Origin: an uncultured Siphonobacter sp.
Lineage (GTDB): Bacteria > Bacteroidota > Bacteroidia > Cytophagales > Spirosomataceae
Assembly (NCBI GenBank): GCA_913775095.1
Contig: CAJYIW010000019.1
Coordinates: forward strand, 620,001 to 684,000
Length of the DNA: 64,000 bases
Reading direction: 5' to 3'
Part shown: positions 1 through 8,539 of the stretch, piece after piece
Layout: every line of letters starts with the position of its first letter
Position numbering within the stretch: the stretch's first letter is position 1
Position numbers and translations under genes: made by a program
Notes under the pieces: model-generated
Database searches by the model: none
What the model saw: only the letters and a program-made list of their open reading frames with translations
Told to the model about the DNA's origin: nothing

Positions 1-1101
1 CAACTTAACTTTAATACCGCTCAGAGCGGCTACAATCAGAGCGTCCTGCAGGCTATCGCCCGGAATGAAATAAGGAGTGGTAATCAGAATTTCTTTTCGG
101 GAGAGGTTAATGACTTGTAGCAGAGCAAATAAGATGGTTGGCTGTACGGAATCTGGCCCGCTGGCAGCAATCTGAACCAGGGCATCTGACGGGGACGTTT
201 GGGGTTCGCAGTAATACTGCCGACTGGGTTCCAGGGTATCTTTCGCACAAAAATTCCAGTCGCACATGAAGATGTACTGAAGGTAATAAGACCCCGGACC
301 GTCGATGCGAATGTGCGTATCCCGCCAGTATAAGTCGTTTTCATTGGGATTCCGGTAACGATCCGAGATATTAATTCCGCCCGTAAACGATGTACAGCCA
401 TCAATGACGATGATCTTGCGGTGGTTCCGGTAATTCAGGCGGTTGGCCAGAGCGATGAAAAGGACTTCATAAAACGGCTGAGCCTGCACCCCCGCCTTTC
501 GCAGTTCAGGGGCCAGAGAATGGCGAATGGAGCGACTTCCGAAATCATCATAGATGAAACGAACCTGAACGCCCTCCTGAGCTTTCTGAATCAGAATATC
601 CTTGATTTCATTCCCGATCGCATCGTTTTCGTAGATGTAATATTCAATGTGGATGTGATGTCTGGCCTTTTTCAACGCTTCAATAATCTCCGGAAAAGCC
701 TCTTCGCCATTCAGCAATAATTTCACCTGATTGCGGGAAGTCAGCGGACTCATGTTATCGTTCAGCAACAAGTACGCCAGCTCCCGGTTTTGCTGAACGG
801 CCTGCTCATCGACCATCAGGTTGTTTTCGGTAATCTCGGTAACCTGCGTATGTAACTGCTTCAGTAACTGATCATTAGTAATGAGTTTCTTGGAGTATAG
901 ACTCCGCTTGCGGTAATTAATCCCGAAAGACAGGTAAATGAAAATTCCGGCAACGGGCAGAAAGACCGTTAATAAGAGATACGCCAGTGTTTTGGTGCTG
1001 GCCCGGGTATCGTAAATGATACGAACGCAAACCAGAAAAACGATTAACCCATAAACGACTTCCCAGATTAACAGCCAGTCGATTTCTTCTAAAAAATGCA
1101 T
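1..1101 (-). CDS. cls: Cardiolipin synthase (phospholipase D family), 3' end outside the window
   Basis: The reading frame is open from an ATG at 1101 to the window edge (367 codons; the family is usually near 480). It should condense two phosphatidylglycerols, or PG with another lipid, to cardiolipin at the inner membrane. Seen: two hydrophobic N-terminal helices (about residues 10-27 and 38-58), then a PLDc domain with the first HKD motif HRKIIVID (H227, K229, D234) and the following GG.N.SDRY segment. The second HKD motif would lie beyond base 1. The start lies 2 bp after the stop of the upstream hydrolase gene, so the two are probably co-transcribed. Family assignment is firm; the exact lipid substrate is inferred. 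Confidence 0.9.
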   Translation of the reverse strand, partial: MHFLEEIDWLLIWEVVYGLIVFLVCVRIIYDTRASTKTLAYLLLTVFLPVAGIFIYLSFGINYRKRSLYSKKLITNDQLLKQLHTQVTEITENNLMVDEQAVQQNRELAYLLLNDNMSPLTSRNQVKLLLNGEEAFPEIIEALKKARHHIHIEYYIYENDAIGNEIKDILIQKAQEGVQVRFIYDDFGSRSIRHSLAPELRKAGVQAQPFYEVLFIALANRLNYRNHRKIIVIDGCTSFTGGINISDRYRNPNENDLYWRDTHIRIDGPGSYYLQYIFMCDWNFCAKDTLEPSRQYYCEPQTSPSDALVQIAASGPDSVQPTILFALLQVINLSRKEILITTPYFIPGDSLQDALIVAALSGIKVKL

Positions 1102-1103
1102 GA

Positions 1104-2126
1104 TTACTCTACTGTTTTAGCAACGTCTACTCCCTTGATTCGTTGAATCATCCGTTGGATACTTCCGCGATTCCAGCCCGAAAATCGTCCCCGCTGCATC
1201 ACCATCCGGTTGTCCTGATCCGAATTCAGGTAGAAGTGAAAAGCGAACGGAGCGTCGGGATTTTCCCAGCCCAGTACCTGCCCGAAACGGAGCACATTAA
1301 ACTGCAAGCCATTTCCATCGATGCTAAGGGTATAAAAGCCACGGGCAAAGTATTTCAGATCCTTTACTTCCTGGCGTTGCTGCAAGTCCCGTACTAACTC
1401 TTCCCGTTGCGGTACGAAATGGAAAGCAGTCTGTCGCCGGTCAAAAACGGAACGATACCCTACCTGATAGCCTCCCGGCACGGCGGCCACGGCGTACCAT
1501 AATAAACTATTGAACGGCGTAGGGGTCGTGAAGTAGGCCGGACTGGAAATAGCCTGCTTCGCCAGTGATTCTTCAATCGACTGGTTGATCTTATGCTTGT
1601 GAAAGGCGGCAAGTGAGATATACAAAATGCCGTACATAAGTCCCACATTAGTCCAGATTTTTCGGGTGGAATGCTGGCTTTTCAGGTATAGCAACGCCAG
1701 AGCGGAAAGTACCAGCGGCAGGATAAAGACCGGATCAATGACGTAGAGCAAATTAAAGGTAATCCGTTGATGACTAAAGGGTTCGAAGATTCCCGTACCG
1801 TAGGAATTACACAAATCCAGAAAATCATGCAGCAGGAACTGAAGCAGAAAAAACAGGTAAAAACGCCCAAAGCTTACCTGCGGGAATTTCTTCTGCAGTA
1901 CCCACGAAAAGCCCAGAGGAGCCAGAAAAGCCAGTAACAGCGAATGCGTAAGTCCCCGATGCACGAGCAGATTTTCGGCGGGTGACAGAAATAAGGCATC
2001 AACGGCATCAATATCTGGCAGATTCTGGGCAATTGCTCCGATGAGCAGAGCCTTTTTACCAATCCGTCTGGAAAGCATGGCCTCTCCCACGCAGGCCCCG
2101 ATGGTGATATGAGTGAGCGTATCCAA
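1104..2126 (-). CDS. Membrane-bound metal-dependent hydrolase, YdjM/YbcI (DUF457) family
   Basis: 340 residues. The N-terminus carries the family's metal-binding signature: MDTLTHITIGACVGEA, then NLPDID (about residues 55-60) and HRGLTHS (about 77-83). Four or five hydrophobic helices follow, and the C-terminal 130 residues are soluble and less conserved. YdjM relatives are inner-membrane proteins; the substrate is unknown, although in some bacteria members are SOS-induced. It is the first gene of a likely two-gene unit with the cardiolipin synthase (2 bp gap), which hints at a membrane-lipid role, but that is inference. The upstream region 2127-2430 has no obvious promoter. Confidence 0.8.
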   Translation of the reverse strand: MDTLTHITIGACVGEAMLSRRIGKKALLIGAIAQNLPDIDAVDALFLSPAENLLVHRGLTHSLLLAFLAPLGFSWVLQKKFPQVSFGRFYLFFLLQFLLHDFLDLCNSYGTGIFEPFSHQRITFNLLYVIDPVFILPLVLSALALLYLKSQHSTRKIWTNVGLMYGILYISLAAFHKHKINQSIEESLAKQAISSPAYFTTPTPFNSLLWYAVAAVPGGYQVGYRSVFDRRQTAFHFVPQREELVRDLQQRQEVKDLKYFARGFYTLSIDGNGLQFNVLRFGQVLGWENPDAPFAFHFYLNSDQDNRMVMQRGRFSGWNRGSIQRMIQRIKGVDVAKTVE

Positions 2127-2430
2127 TTTGAGCAGTTGACAGGTTTATCTATTAACTGCGGAAAAGGAACAGCGGTTTTCTCAAAGAATTTCTTGTGTCT
2201 GGGTAAGAGGCGGTCAGTGTTAGTTTAGTGATTATAAATCCCCTACAGAGGGCTTTCGGATTTGTAATCCGAAAGAGCATTACCAGTGGCTGGTGAGGAC
2301 ACCAACCAGAGTGGATGATGGCATCTGAGCAAAGGCAATTTTTTGTTACCTTTTCATGATTTTCATTCCCCGACTGAGACGCCATCGATGGACGTCTCTA
2401 CGTTTGGGAAAACAAATGGCTTATAAACAA
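2127..2430. other. Non-coding gap with three unrelated short palindromes
   Basis: No convincing gene is present. Three perfect or near-perfect inverted repeats lie within 150 bp: CTTTCGGATT (2253-2262) with AATCCGAAAG (2266-2275); TGGCTGGTG (2287-2295) with CACCAACCA (2300-2308), one mismatch; and GAGACG (2376-2381) around CCATCGATGG with CGTCTC (2393-2398). They look like remnants of dispersed palindromic repeats rather than terminators because none has a T-run. The terminator of the M14 unit follows at 2431. Confidence 0.5.
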
Positions 2431-2468
2431 AAAAGACAGACGGCCGGAAAACCTGCCGTCTGTCTTTT
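2431..2468 (-). terminator. Rho-independent terminator of the M14 peptidase unit
   Basis: A perfect 14-bp stem AAAAGACAGACGGC (2431-2444) / GCCGTCTGTCTTTT (2455-2468) with a 10-nt loop and A/T tracts on both sides, 54 bp past the stop of the minus-strand peptidase gene. It could act on either strand. Confidence 0.85.
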
Positions 2469-2521
2469 ACTAAGATTCAGGGATGGTTGTCAGGCCACCC
2501 CAAAAAGACGTTGTTTTGCTG

Positions 2522-4321
2522 CTATTTCTTTTTGTCGAAATTGCCGCTGGCGGTCACGACCCCTCCCTTCTGGCTGTTCACCTCAATATTCCAGTTGCTC
2601 GGATTTCCTTTCACGATCCAGCGTAAACGCACATATCCTAAACCGGGAATATTGGCTACTTCAAGTTTATCAGGGTTTAGTTTCTGCTCCTTGTAGCTCT
2701 CGAAAGCAGGGGATGGACCTCCGTAACCAGAACCTCCGCCGTCGGGGTTACTCATCTGTAAACCACTTACTACCTGTGCCCCTTTCAGAGTAATGTAGTC
2801 CGGCAGGTTGATTTTGTTCTTGACGTCAAAAGACGAGTGTGTAGGAATAACCCGACTGTTGGTAATGGTTGCCGTGATTTGCGTTAACCCGTTACCCAGT
2901 TCCTGCTTTTCCACTTCCTTTACCTCGATTTTAGGCATCTGATTGGCGTGGAAAATGGTGAAAGCCGCATTTCGGTGACCGTCAGTTTCCAGGATAAATC
3001 CGGGGTGATTGCGAATGTAATTCTTCTTGAATCCACCAATTTCGATATCCCCGTACTGCGGATGTTTAAAGGGTTTCCATTCCACAAAGGCATCTCCATG
3101 CAACAACAAACGATCAAAATCGTAAGGCTCGGTGTTCGGTGCATTCCGGAGTTCGTTCGACTCTCCTTTTTTGTTGAAGTAGAGGTAAGACGTCCACAGC
3201 TCATTGGAGAACATAAAAATGCCGCGACCCAAGGCAAACCAGTCGATTTCACCACCGTACACCGTATAGAGAATCTTATGAATGGCTCCGTACTTATAGG
3301 AAGGAATCATTTTCTCGCCCGTTTGCCCGAGGTAATCGTACACCTGCACGTCTTCACGGTCGTAGTGAACATCATCCTCCGCCGCACCGGGGCCGCGTAA
3401 GAACATCCCGCTGAAGTTGTGGTAACTCTGGGCTCCGGCGATATTGGGATGTTTCATAACCCATTCCATAATGGCCCGTGGTTCGGGCAAACTGAATGGA
3501 TATTTGTACGCTCCTCCCTGGATATAATCGGGCTGCCAGTTCCAGGCCCAGTCCCGGTTGGGGTCATAACTTCCGGGGCGGTCTTCGTTAATCTGACCAT
3601 CGCCGTCATTATCCAGTCCTTCATACCCCAGCATTTCGTATTCGCCCTGTTCTCCGGGTTTCACGGGAATCAGCATTCGGGGATCTTCCGGATTCGTTTT
3701 CAGCCGACCATACGGTGATTTTCGACGCATCATGGTGATCTCGCCGTCGCCGTCCAGATCGTCAAAGTTGTCTTCGTCTACCAGTCCATCGCCGTCGTCA
3801 TCAATCGGTAACATGCCCGAGCGAGGGGTATTAGCTGTATTGGCATTATAAATAAAGTCTTCTCGGGCATCGGGGTTAATCGTTGGAGCGAAGTAAAAAG
3901 CCTTATCCCGTAAAAGTTCCCTGATGAAGGTATTGGACGCATGGTTTTCCGTCAGATACCAGGCCGCGTATAAAGCCATTTCGGAACCCTGAAGCTCGTT
4001 GGAGTGAATGTTACCATCCGTCCAGAAAGCTGGTTTCTGCGTGTCCGGCTTACCGGATTTCATATCCGTGATGGTAAGCACGTACAGATCGCGGCCCTGC
4101 TGGGATTTTCCGATGGTTTCGAGTTTCGCCAGGTCAGGGTGAGCTTTGACGATTCGCTGCATGATGTCCAGCAAACCTTTGTAGTCGTAGTAGCGGTTCC
4201 AGGAAACCTGCACCTTGGGGTTGGGGGGCGTGCCAATGGCCCGAATGCCCACCGGATCTTTTTGCTGAGCCATGACCGAAGCTCCGGAGAGCAGCAGGGC
4301 CAGCGTTAATGTTTTTTTCAT
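2522..4321 (-). CDS. Secreted M14 family zinc carboxypeptidase (catalytically intact)
   Basis: 599 residues with a signal peptide (about 1-19, ending VMAQ). The M14 fold is clear. Predicted zinc ligands are H106 and E109 (NIHSNE) and H301 (SYHNFSG); the probable catalytic Glu is E374 (FSNELW), after the GGEIDW segment. FAPTINPDA (145-152) matches the family substrate-pocket loop. Insertions at about 173-193 and 236-248 contain aspartate-rich, EF-hand/dockerin-like loops (DDDGDGLVDED, DLDGDGE, DNDGDGQINED) that probably bind calcium. The C-terminal 130 residues look like a beta domain. It lies 45 bp downstream of a paralogue on the same strand and is followed by a terminator. Likely removes C-terminal residues from periplasmic or surface peptides; specificity is unknown. 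Confidence 0.88.
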   Translation of the reverse strand: MKKTLTLALLLSGASVMAQQKDPVGIRAIGTPPNPKVQVSWNRYYDYKGLLDIMQRIVKAHPDLAKLETIGKSQQGRDLYVLTITDMKSGKPDTQKPAFWTDGNIHSNELQGSEMALYAAWYLTENHASNTFIRELLRDKAFYFAPTINPDAREDFIYNANTANTPRSGMLPIDDDGDGLVDEDNFDDLDGDGEITMMRRKSPYGRLKTNPEDPRMLIPVKPGEQGEYEMLGYEGLDNDGDGQINEDRPGSYDPNRDWAWNWQPDYIQGGAYKYPFSLPEPRAIMEWVMKHPNIAGAQSYHNFSGMFLRGPGAAEDDVHYDREDVQVYDYLGQTGEKMIPSYKYGAIHKILYTVYGGEIDWFALGRGIFMFSNELWTSYLYFNKKGESNELRNAPNTEPYDFDRLLLHGDAFVEWKPFKHPQYGDIEIGGFKKNYIRNHPGFILETDGHRNAAFTIFHANQMPKIEVKEVEKQELGNGLTQITATITNSRVIPTHSSFDVKNKINLPDYITLKGAQVVSGLQMSNPDGGGSGYGGPSPAFESYKEQKLNPDKLEVANIPGLGYVRLRWIVKGNPSNWNIEVNSQKGGVVTASGNFDKKK

Positions 4322-4366
4322 GTGATGAATAGGATGAGCGTCCTCAGGGAGAAGACGGCAGAGTCA

Positions 4367-6043
4367 TTATTTCAGGGTGACGTTCACTTTTGCCGAACCC
4401 GTAGGACCAGCAGAGGCCTCAATTTCAAAAGTCCCGGTGCCGGAAACCAGCCAGGTCATTTGCTCGACACCATTGCCGGCAATCGCCGTGCGAACCAATT
4501 GATGCGTGCGACCCGAAATGATTTTCTGATTCCTGGCCGGTTTGGCCATTACCTTCAGCCGATCTTCGTATTTCACCCGGTTCCCAATGTCCGAATGCGT
4601 AGGTAACAACCCTTTATTGTGGACATCAATCGTAATCCGGTTGAGACCTGCGGACAGATTTTCCGTTTTCACGTGCACAATTTCAATTTCGGGCATGGCC
4701 TTGGCGAAGGCAACCAGGAAACTGGCGTGTTTGTCGGCGGCCGGGGTGATCATCGCCACGGGAGGGTTCCACTTCACGAATGGCATCAGTCCTCCTACTT
4801 CCACTTTCTGGTTCGGGAAGTCGGGGTGTTTGATTTCCTTCCATTCGACAAAAGCCGGAATGTTGTTCGCTGCGGCCCATTTCAGCACATTCACCTCATC
4901 GTCTGAACCACCGGCTGCGGGAGCTACACCCCGACCCGGCATCGCACCGGCACGCGGACCCGGCGTTGCGGCCTTCGTAGTATCTTTCGGCATCCACCAG
5001 CCGGGCGTCGAAAAGCTGAATTTTCCAAAGTGGTAATACGCCCAGGTGGGTAAATCGCCCTTAACGGCAGAAAATGAGGGAGCATCCGTCAGGCCCGCCC
5101 CTTTGTATAACTGACTGACGTACTCATTAATCGCTACATCTTTAGCTTGCCAGCCTTTGATTACCCGCTGGTTCGCTTTTGATGCGTCGAACTTGTGAGG
5201 TTCCGTCAGGTTGTTGGACAGGCCAAACGTAATAATCGCGTAAACGTTTTTGTTTTCGTAAAGCCAGTCCACCAGAGCCCGGTTTTCGGCTTCAGAGACC
5301 GGATAATCTCCCGCTCCGGGTTTGAAAGGTTCGTACTCGAAGGTAAAGTTTTTGTTCAGCTGAATTCCTCCTTCGCCATCTTCATTAAACTCTCCATCTT
5401 TATCATTATCAATTCCTTCCGTGAATACCAGGTAACGTCCCTGCTCTCCTTTTGCAGCGTCCGCCTTCACCAATACCCGACTATCCCCTTTGGCCACGCG
5501 GTAATTTCCGGCAGGGTCTTCGATGCGAATTTGTGTAATCAGGCCATCCCCGTTCAGATCATCGGGACCGTCTTCGTTGACTCTCCCGTCCCGGTCGTCA
5601 TCCGTCGTGCGGGCGTTGCCGCTGCGTTCATACTTGAGTTTGGCGAAAAACTGAGCCGCGGCATCCGGGTTCAGGCTGGGAATAAAGTAGAACGTCTTGC
5701 TGGCTAACAGCTTCGATACGCTATCCGTTGACGCCTGGGCCAATAGTTTTTCGGCGGTTTGCAGGCTTAGCTCCGTTCCGGCCAGATGCCAGCCTTCTAC
5801 GTTAGCAATGATCACTACGGCTGGTTTTTTCCGGGCATCCCCCTGCCCAACGCTTAATACCCAGAGATCTTTTCCGGTTGACGTTTTTCCGATGGACTGG
5901 AGGCTGGTTAGGTTTTTGTGCTGGGCGTTGATCTGCTGGAGTCGTTTGGTCAGAGCGGCCTGATCGGGGTACGTCGACTGGGCACACAAGCGACCTCCCA
6001 GCAAGAGGGCAAGCCCAAACGTGCTGATGAAGCGTTTTCTCAT
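4367..6043 (-). CDS. Secreted M14-like protein, probable inactive paralogue
   Basis: 558 residues, signal peptide about 1-21 (RLCAQ). It aligns with the downstream gene through IGKTSTGKDLWVL, FIPSLNPDA (120-128), calcium-type loops (DDDRDGRVNEDG, DLNGDG, DNDKDGEFNEDG) and the C-terminal beta domain. The active site has changed. Where the neighbour has H106/E109, this protein has E83 and H86 (NVEGWH); the third zinc His is replaced near G274; and the catalytic Glu region reads FSTPGWW (P347). There is also an extra Gly/Ala/Pro-rich linker (about 358-378). The frame is intact, so it is expressed as a full protein, perhaps a binding or regulatory partner. It is the first gene of the pair. Confidence 0.82.
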   Translation of the reverse strand: MRKRFISTFGLALLLGGRLCAQSTYPDQAALTKRLQQINAQHKNLTSLQSIGKTSTGKDLWVLSVGQGDARKKPAVVIIANVEGWHLAGTELSLQTAEKLLAQASTDSVSKLLASKTFYFIPSLNPDAAAQFFAKLKYERSGNARTTDDDRDGRVNEDGPDDLNGDGLITQIRIEDPAGNYRVAKGDSRVLVKADAAKGEQGRYLVFTEGIDNDKDGEFNEDGEGGIQLNKNFTFEYEPFKPGAGDYPVSEAENRALVDWLYENKNVYAIITFGLSNNLTEPHKFDASKANQRVIKGWQAKDVAINEYVSQLYKGAGLTDAPSFSAVKGDLPTWAYYHFGKFSFSTPGWWMPKDTTKAATPGPRAGAMPGRGVAPAAGGSDDEVNVLKWAAANNIPAFVEWKEIKHPDFPNQKVEVGGLMPFVKWNPPVAMITPAADKHASFLVAFAKAMPEIEIVHVKTENLSAGLNRITIDVHNKGLLPTHSDIGNRVKYEDRLKVMAKPARNQKIISGRTHQLVRTAIAGNGVEQMTWLVSGTGTFEIEASAGPTGSAKVNVTLK

Positions 6044-6335
6044 AAGGAGTTATTTGATTTTATTTGAAGTAAAATCCGATTGATACTCAAACGTTAAATT
6101 CTGTAAACTGCGAATCAATCAGAAAAAAACAGAAGAATTTTGGCCGGTTCCTTACAAAAATAGAAGTTTACCCTCCGCTTCACTTGCATTTTGTTTTAAA
6201 TTTCGACTAAAAAACTAAATCCTGAGATAAGAAGGTTTTCCTTATCTTACAGAGTTCATTCCGGAGGGATCCCCCGTTGGGCCTCCGCGGCAGGGGCATT
6301 AACTTCTGCTGATTTGTCAGTTCCCTTTATTGTGT

Positions 6336-8393
6336 ATGAAAAGAGCGATTGGGCTTATCATTCTATTAATTCTTGGCAGTGAAATTGGAGCGATGGCTCA
6401 ACGCATTCATTGGGCTTCGAAAGTGTTGCAGGTCTCTTCCGAAACCAAAACAGAAGACTTATCCTACCGGGCCATTCAGGCCCTGGGAACTCCCAATACC
6501 GGTCCTTCCATGGGCGACTCCAAAGCCGCCTGGCAACCCGCCCAGCCCGATTCGGGCGAAGAATTTCTAAAAGTGGCCTTTGATACGCTGATGCCCGTCC
6601 GGCAGATTACCATCGTGGAGAATTACGGAGCTGGCTGCGTTCATCAGGTGTGGCTAAGTGATGAAAAAGGCGATGAAAAGCTGGTTTTCTCCAGCCCGGC
6701 CGTTATTCCGGCCTCTCAGGGGAAAGTGTGGTCCATTGATTTAAAAACACCAACGGCCTACCGCGTCTCTGCTCTCACGGTCGTGATGAACACCACCCGC
6801 CGGCCCGGTTATTCCCAGATTGACGCCATTGGTATTGCTCCGGATACGACTACATTTATTCCTACTATTCATCTTTCGAAAAAGTATAATGCTCAGAAAT
6901 TCGTCAAAGAAAACCTGGGGGAAGTCATTAATTCAAAGGTGAACGAACTCACCCCGATCATTTCAGCCGATGGAAAAACCCTTTACTTTACCCGGTGGGA
7001 TCATCCCGAGAATAAAGGCGAGGCCATTAAGGAAGGGGATGACGATATCAAACGAAAACCGCAGGACATCTGGGTTTCCCAGCAGCTGAACGGCGTCTGG
7101 CAGAAGGCCCAGAATGTGGGAGCTCCCCTGAATAATAAAGATCACAACTCTCTTTTTTCGATTTCGGCGGATTCCCGAACGGCCTACCTGATGAACGAAT
7201 ACGACGAAACCGGAGGCATGCACCTGGGTATTTCGTATTCCCGCAAAACGCCGACAGGCTGGTCTTTTCCCAGTCCGATGAAGATCGATAATTTTGATAT
7301 TCTTCGGCAGGATGGACGGTACACGACTGAATTTACCTTGTCAGCCGATGAGCGTATTTTACTGATGAGCGTCTACCGGGCCGATTCTCGCGGAGGACGG
7401 GACCTGTACGTTTCTTTTCTAAAAGGCCCCCGACGCTGGTCTACTCCGAAGAACCTGGGTCCCGATATTAATACCGTTGAGGAAGAGGGTTCGCCTTTTC
7501 TCGCTGCGGATGGCAAAACGCTGTATTTTTCCAGCAAAGGTCGCCCCGGTTACGGCGATTATGACATCTTTATCAGCCGTCGCCTGGACGATACCTGGCA
7601 ACACTGGTCAGAGCCTGAAAACCTGGGGCCAGTCATTAACACGCCCAGCGACGATGTTTTTTTCTCGGTGCCCGCCTCCGGCGAATTTGCGTACCTGTCT
7701 TCGAGTGAGAACTCTTTCGGGAAAGAAGACATTTTCCGGGTTCGTCTGAACGAAGCCAATAAGCCCGAGCCCGTGGTCATTGTGTCCGGCAACGTGCTTC
7801 ATTCCGTCACGAAAAAACCAGTCAATGCCAAGGTATTTGCTCAGGTACTACAGGGCGAAAAAGACAGTATTCAGACCGAGTTCAACCCTGCAACGGGTGA
7901 GTATAAATTCATCCTGCCCACGAAAAAGCTGTACGGACTAAATGCGGCCAAAGAGGGCTTCTATCCGGTCGCGGAAGAACTGGACTTACGAAATGAAAAG
8001 CGTTACCGGGAAATCCGGAAAAACCTGTTTCTGACTCCCATTGAAGAGGGGGCGAAAATCACAATGAATACGGTTTACTTTGAGCAAAGTCAACCCGAAG
8101 TAGACTCCTCCTCTTTTGCGGAATTACGCCGACTGATTCAGGTCATGAAAGAGCATCCTACCATGAAAATTCTCATGGAAGGTCATACCGATAACCAGGG
8201 GGACTTTAATGCCAACATTGTCTTATCGCAGCAGCGGGTTGAACACGTGAAAAGTTACCTGGTCTTTAAAGGCATCGCAGCGGACCGTATTACCTGTAAA
8301 GGCTATGGATCCAGCCGACCCATTGCCAGTAATTACAGTGAAGAAAACCGACGAAAAAACCGACGGGTAGAATTCACGATTCTAGCCAAGTAA
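6336..8393 (+). CDS. OmpA-family envelope protein with discoidin-like domain and PD40 repeats
   Basis: 685 residues from the ATG at 6336 (a TTG two codons upstream is less likely). Signal peptide about 1-21 (GAMAQ). In order: a beta-sandwich resembling F5/8 or discoidin domains (about 25-180, with ITIVENYGAG and SALTVV strands); a PD40/WD40-like propeller (about 190-470) with recurrent phrases such as SADGKTLYFTRW and AADGKTLYFSSKGRPG.GDYDIF; a carboxypeptidase-regulatory-like domain (about 480-560); and a C-terminal OmpA peptidoglycan-binding domain (EGHTDNQGDFNAN, LSQQR, ENRRKNRRVEF). PD40 plus OmpA resembles the PorE component of type IX secretion, but the TPR domain of PorE is absent. Probably tethered to peptidoglycan beneath the outer membrane. 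It is a single gene, divergent from the M14 pair; the 292-bp gap holds nothing else clear. Confidence 0.85.
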   Translation: MKRAIGLIILLILGSEIGAMAQRIHWASKVLQVSSETKTEDLSYRAIQALGTPNTGPSMGDSKAAWQPAQPDSGEEFLKVAFDTLMPVRQITIVENYGAGCVHQVWLSDEKGDEKLVFSSPAVIPASQGKVWSIDLKTPTAYRVSALTVVMNTTRRPGYSQIDAIGIAPDTTTFIPTIHLSKKYNAQKFVKENLGEVINSKVNELTPIISADGKTLYFTRWDHPENKGEAIKEGDDDIKRKPQDIWVSQQLNGVWQKAQNVGAPLNNKDHNSLFSISADSRTAYLMNEYDETGGMHLGISYSRKTPTGWSFPSPMKIDNFDILRQDGRYTTEFTLSADERILLMSVYRADSRGGRDLYVSFLKGPRRWSTPKNLGPDINTVEEEGSPFLAADGKTLYFSSKGRPGYGDYDIFISRRLDDTWQHWSEPENLGPVINTPSDDVFFSVPASGEFAYLSSSENSFGKEDIFRVRLNEANKPEPVVIVSGNVLHSVTKKPVNAKVFAQVLQGEKDSIQTEFNPATGEYKFILPTKKLYGLNAAKEGFYPVAEELDLRNEKRYREIRKNLFLTPIEEGAKITMNTVYFEQSQPEVDSSSFAELRRLIQVMKEHPTMKILMEGHTDNQGDFNANIVLSQQRVEHVKSYLVFKGIAADRITCKGYGSSRPIASNYSEENRRKNRRVEFTILAK

Positions 8394-8467
8394 TGCGTTC
8401 GGTCAGGAAGCAGGATGGCCCTTGCCTGGTATATTAAGGTTCTATGATCAAATGATACATTCTGTCT

Positions 8468-8475
8468 TACATTTG
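8468..8475 (+). promoter_or_regulatory. Possible Bacteroidota -7 promoter element (TACATTTG)
   Basis: Matches TAnnTTTG exactly, about 65 bp before the ATG of the GT39-like gene. No good -33 TTG at the usual 19-21 bp spacing was seen, so this is a weak call. Confidence 0.3.
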
Positions 8476-8539
8476 CTTCCCAAAGCCTTTTTGACCATTT
8501 TCGCGACTGAATCAGCCTTCTTTGGTCCGAACTAGTACC

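Noticed and set aside
2152-2793. Open frames in the gap 2152-2385 (minus) and 2356-2793 (plus)
   Set aside because: They run through palindromes and a terminator and into the reverse strand of the peptidase gene; no protein-like motif.
4367-6043. Loss of active-site residues in the second M14 gene as a sequencing error
   Set aside because: The frame is intact on both sides of every changed position, and the changes are separate substitutions.
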